A stretch of DNA of 64,000 nt from Micrasema longulum (taxonomy: Eukaryota > Arthropoda > Insecta > Trichoptera > Brachycentridae): the NCBI GenBank assembly GCA_022494885.1, contig JAGVSM010003611.1, positions 1 to 64,000 of the forward strand, written 5' to 3'. A program made the translations under genes and the position numbers. The notes under the pieces are model-generated. The model ran no database searches, was not told the DNA's origin, and saw only the letters and a list, made by a program, of their open reading frames with translations. The first letter of the stretch is position 1. Each line of letters opens with the position of its first letter. This document shows, piece by piece, positions 61,930-64,000 of the stretch.

Positions 61930-62245
61930 TATACAAACTTAATGGAGAATGCTAAGTTTGCAGGGTCAAGTGGTATAATTAAAATCTGTTATTGCAAGAT
62001 TTAGAGACGGTTTTGAATAACGCTTTAATATACGTAGATGGGTATGTATGTAGGTATATACATACCCATCTACGTATATTAAAGCGTAATTCAAAACCGT
62101 CTCTAAATCTTGCAAAAACAGATTTCAATTATACGGAAAATTAGCTATTGATGCCAAAATAAACTATACAGTTTATTTTGGCATCAATAGCTAATTTTCC
62201 GTTTTTAGTGGTGATTTCAAAGTTGGCTTCTAATACCCGCATATG
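61930..62245. mobile_element. MITE M3, copy rearranged into two adjacent palindromes
   Basis: Palindrome 1 (61976-62133) is built from TATAATTAAAATCTG...GAGACGGTTTTGAAT, mirrored around 62050. Palindrome 2 (62134-62201) is CGGAAAATTAGCTATTGATG, CCAAAATAAAC and its mirror. The right end (GATTTCAAAGTTGGCTTCTA then ATACCC) matches M3. Compared with 46549-46835, each half has been duplicated in inverted form. Confidence 0.7.
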
Positions 62246-63240
62246 ATATTGTATTGTTATCTTAACTCTTGGCATACTACAGAAAAATTTTAGCTAGTCA
62301 GGACATGAAACGAAATCTGCATCGAGTAACAAAAAGTATAATATGTATGTAAAATATAATGCTGTGGCAAAAAGTAACCGTATGATTAAGGGTGATCGCA
62401 AAGCGTTGCTTTCATTCTGATAAAGTTCATTCGAAATCAAGTGAGGGTATCAAATGAACACGTTGCTAGAAGGAACTATTCTTCTAGATGTAGGTTATGC
62501 AGTGCAGACGAGGAAACACCTATACACCGCGCCCTTTGGGTGATTTTTACAAAAGTAGCGCTTTATAAATTATCTATCTATATATATTATATGTGAATGT
62601 GATGCTTTGTATTATGAAAGAAGCCGTATCCTCGGGGGACCACAAGTTAAACCTGAGGATGCTAAAGATCTTGCCCCCTACCTGATAACCCGATATTTTA
62701 CGAATCTGGGAGAAATTTAGCAAAATGAGAACTCTCGCCTTCTACACAGTAAAAACTCTCTTAAAACACCTGGACTTGGAGGGCAAGAACTAATTCACGG
62801 GGAGCCGTCACAATAGATCTTCACAGGTCACAGCGACGTCAAGAGCTTATATAGCACTGACCTCTACTTCAAAGAATAAGAGTGTGTATTGTTTTTTTTT
62901 GTGTAAGATTTTATTATATATTTTAAGGAATCATTAGGTAAATCTAAGCGTAAATTTTGACTTTTGTTTGCTGGTTATGTATGCTAGTTTCATCGGATTA
63001 TTTAAGTGAAATGTACAATAGTTATTGCATAAAACAGTTTGTTAGTGATAATTGTTGGTGGAAGTTAATTTAAATTTATTATAGAAATAAAAGACGATAG
63101 ATACTTAAACCCACAAATTTAGAACAGCCCACTGATGATTAAATGTATTTTTACAAAAAGTTAAATCAATAAGGATATAGAATTCAAAATTCCGTAGATA
63201 CTGTTTTTGTATTACACTGTTTATTTATAAATTACACGTA
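62246..63240. other. Gene-free stretch with repeat Y and an M1 scrap
   Basis: Repeat Y copy 2 lies at 62385-62520 (GGGTGATCGCAAAGC, TGCAGTGCAGACGAGGAAAC) and an MITE M1 inner block at about 62538-62575. Otherwise nothing. Confidence 0.4.
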
Positions 63241-63259
63241 TGGGCAATACACTATTGTC

Positions 63260-63463
63260 TTGTTCCAGTTCCGTAAGCAGTCTCGACCGCGCAGGACAGA
63301 ACGTTGGGACAATACGAAAAGTCGACAGCAGTTCACACGTGAGCGCTGCGAAAATGAATACATGACGGCACTTATTAATCACGAAAAATGCTTTTTTTTA
63401 CCGAGATGTATTGGAATTGATACGAACGAACGAAATAATAAAATGGATTTTTTCAGTTTATAA
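63260..63463 (+). other. Unassigned open frame, possible exon or transposon piece
   Basis: After an acceptor-like TCTTGTTCCAG (63269 or so) the frame reads FRKQSRPRRTERWDNTKSRQ then QFTRERCENEYMTALINHEK. The composition is protein-like and basic. The sequence just downstream looks like an hAT-type end, so it may be transposon-borne. I cannot assign it. Confidence 0.3.
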
Positions 63464-63479
63464 AAAAAAACACAAATTA

Positions 63480-63840
63480 GGGTGCTGGTTATGTGAAACT
63501 GTTTCTAAAACAATTTAGTAGTGTGAGCAAACCTTCCCCCTCATCCCAGGATCGCACTATTTTTTTGTTTTATTTGAGGAGTCGCGGCCATAAACGAACA
63601 GCCGGCCAAACACACTGCTCTAGATCTAAACTGTTATTTTAGAAACAGTTTCGCATATCTTAACTAATTTTTCGTTACAAGTAACAGTTTAATTCATATT
63701 TGCGAACTGTTTCAGCCGTTGCTTGCACTGGATTTTTTTTTAACTCGCTGCTCTAAACTGTTTTTTTAAAGCCGTTTCACGAATCAGTTTAATTTATGAA
63801 ACGGCAATTGTTACTGCAACTCCCATCTCTAAATGCGGCT
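63480..63840. mobile_element. hAT-like transposon end with AACTGTTT repeats
   Basis: The motif AAACTGTTT / AAACAGTTT occurs repeatedly in both orientations (63497, 63626, 63645, 63704, 63755 and others), as in subterminal regions of hAT elements. A CCCATCTCTA end at about 63823-63832, which is TAGAGATGGG on the other strand, resembles hAT terminal repeats. The partner end was not found. Confidence 0.45.
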
Positions 63841-64000
63841 GCGCGCGGTGGCGGAAGTAATCATTGTTCCGCGGTGATAGTCTGCCCGTCTATCTCGGTT
63901 ACAATGTCTCGGAACAATGTTTTGTCGGACAAAAAAAACTGTTTGCACGTGAACAATGGTCTAATTCTAGGACAACACAATTGTATTGTACACGTGTAAA

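Overview
This is AT-rich nuclear DNA from an arthropod, almost certainly an insect. The evidence is three RR-2 (Rebers-Riddiford, chitin-binding) cuticular protein genes with the usual insect layout: a tiny first coding exon of exactly four codons, a phase-0 intron, then the rest of the signal peptide. The order of insect cannot be fixed from the sequence. No bacterial or viral gene organisation is present.

Host genes. (1) An RR-2 gene on the minus strand at 8416-11046, 176 aa, with a 2.1 kb intron and a clear TATA/Inr promoter. (2) An RR-2 gene on the minus strand at 24937-26352, 125 aa, with a 1.04 kb intron and a TATA box. (3) An RR-2 gene on the plus strand at 47744-50518, 193 aa, three coding exons, carrying a GGY/AGY repeat. 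(4) Two coding exons of a larger minus-strand gene at 52347-52504 and 54022-54171, which resemble the linker before the PH-BEACH module of BEACH-family scaffold proteins. Genes 1-3 make secreted proteins that bind chitin in the cuticle, and they look like members of one dispersed cuticle-gene cluster.

Nearly everything else is transposable-element sediment. There are 5'-truncated LINE fragments of several families (CR1/Jockey-like and RTE-like), at least three tRNA-derived SINE or tRNA-like families, Tc1/mariner, pogo/Tigger-like and hAT-like DNA transposon remains, and several MITE families. One foldback MITE family has about 13 copies here. Nesting is common (SINE in LINE, LINE in LINE, MITE in TIR element, Penelope-like element in Tc1 element).

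The most interesting signal is a set of about ten hammerhead-ribozyme (HHR) motifs in Penelope-like terminal sequences. They belong to three families, each with a differently sequenced but self-complementary stem III (CCGG, CAATTG, CTATAG), and most carry one extra base between the core A9 and stem II. They sit mainly in large palindromes (9262-9466, 16649-17293, 30588-30826, 43509-43710). The copy at 9316-9358 keeps every core residue and a 6-bp stem I, and it lies in sense orientation inside the intron of cuticle gene 1.

Layout: 1-7.9 kb LINEs, MITEs and repeats; 7.9-11.3 kb cuticle gene 1; 11.3-24 kb a dense nest of TEs; 24.1-26.5 kb cuticle gene 2, flanked by an inverted LINE pair; 26.7-47 kb TEs, palindromes and gene-free DNA; 47.6-51.3 kb cuticle gene 3; 52.3-54.2 kb BEACH-like exons; 54.2-64 kb TEs and gene-free DNA. 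All element boundaries were read by eye and are good to roughly 10-30 bases unless a terminal inverted repeat is quoted.
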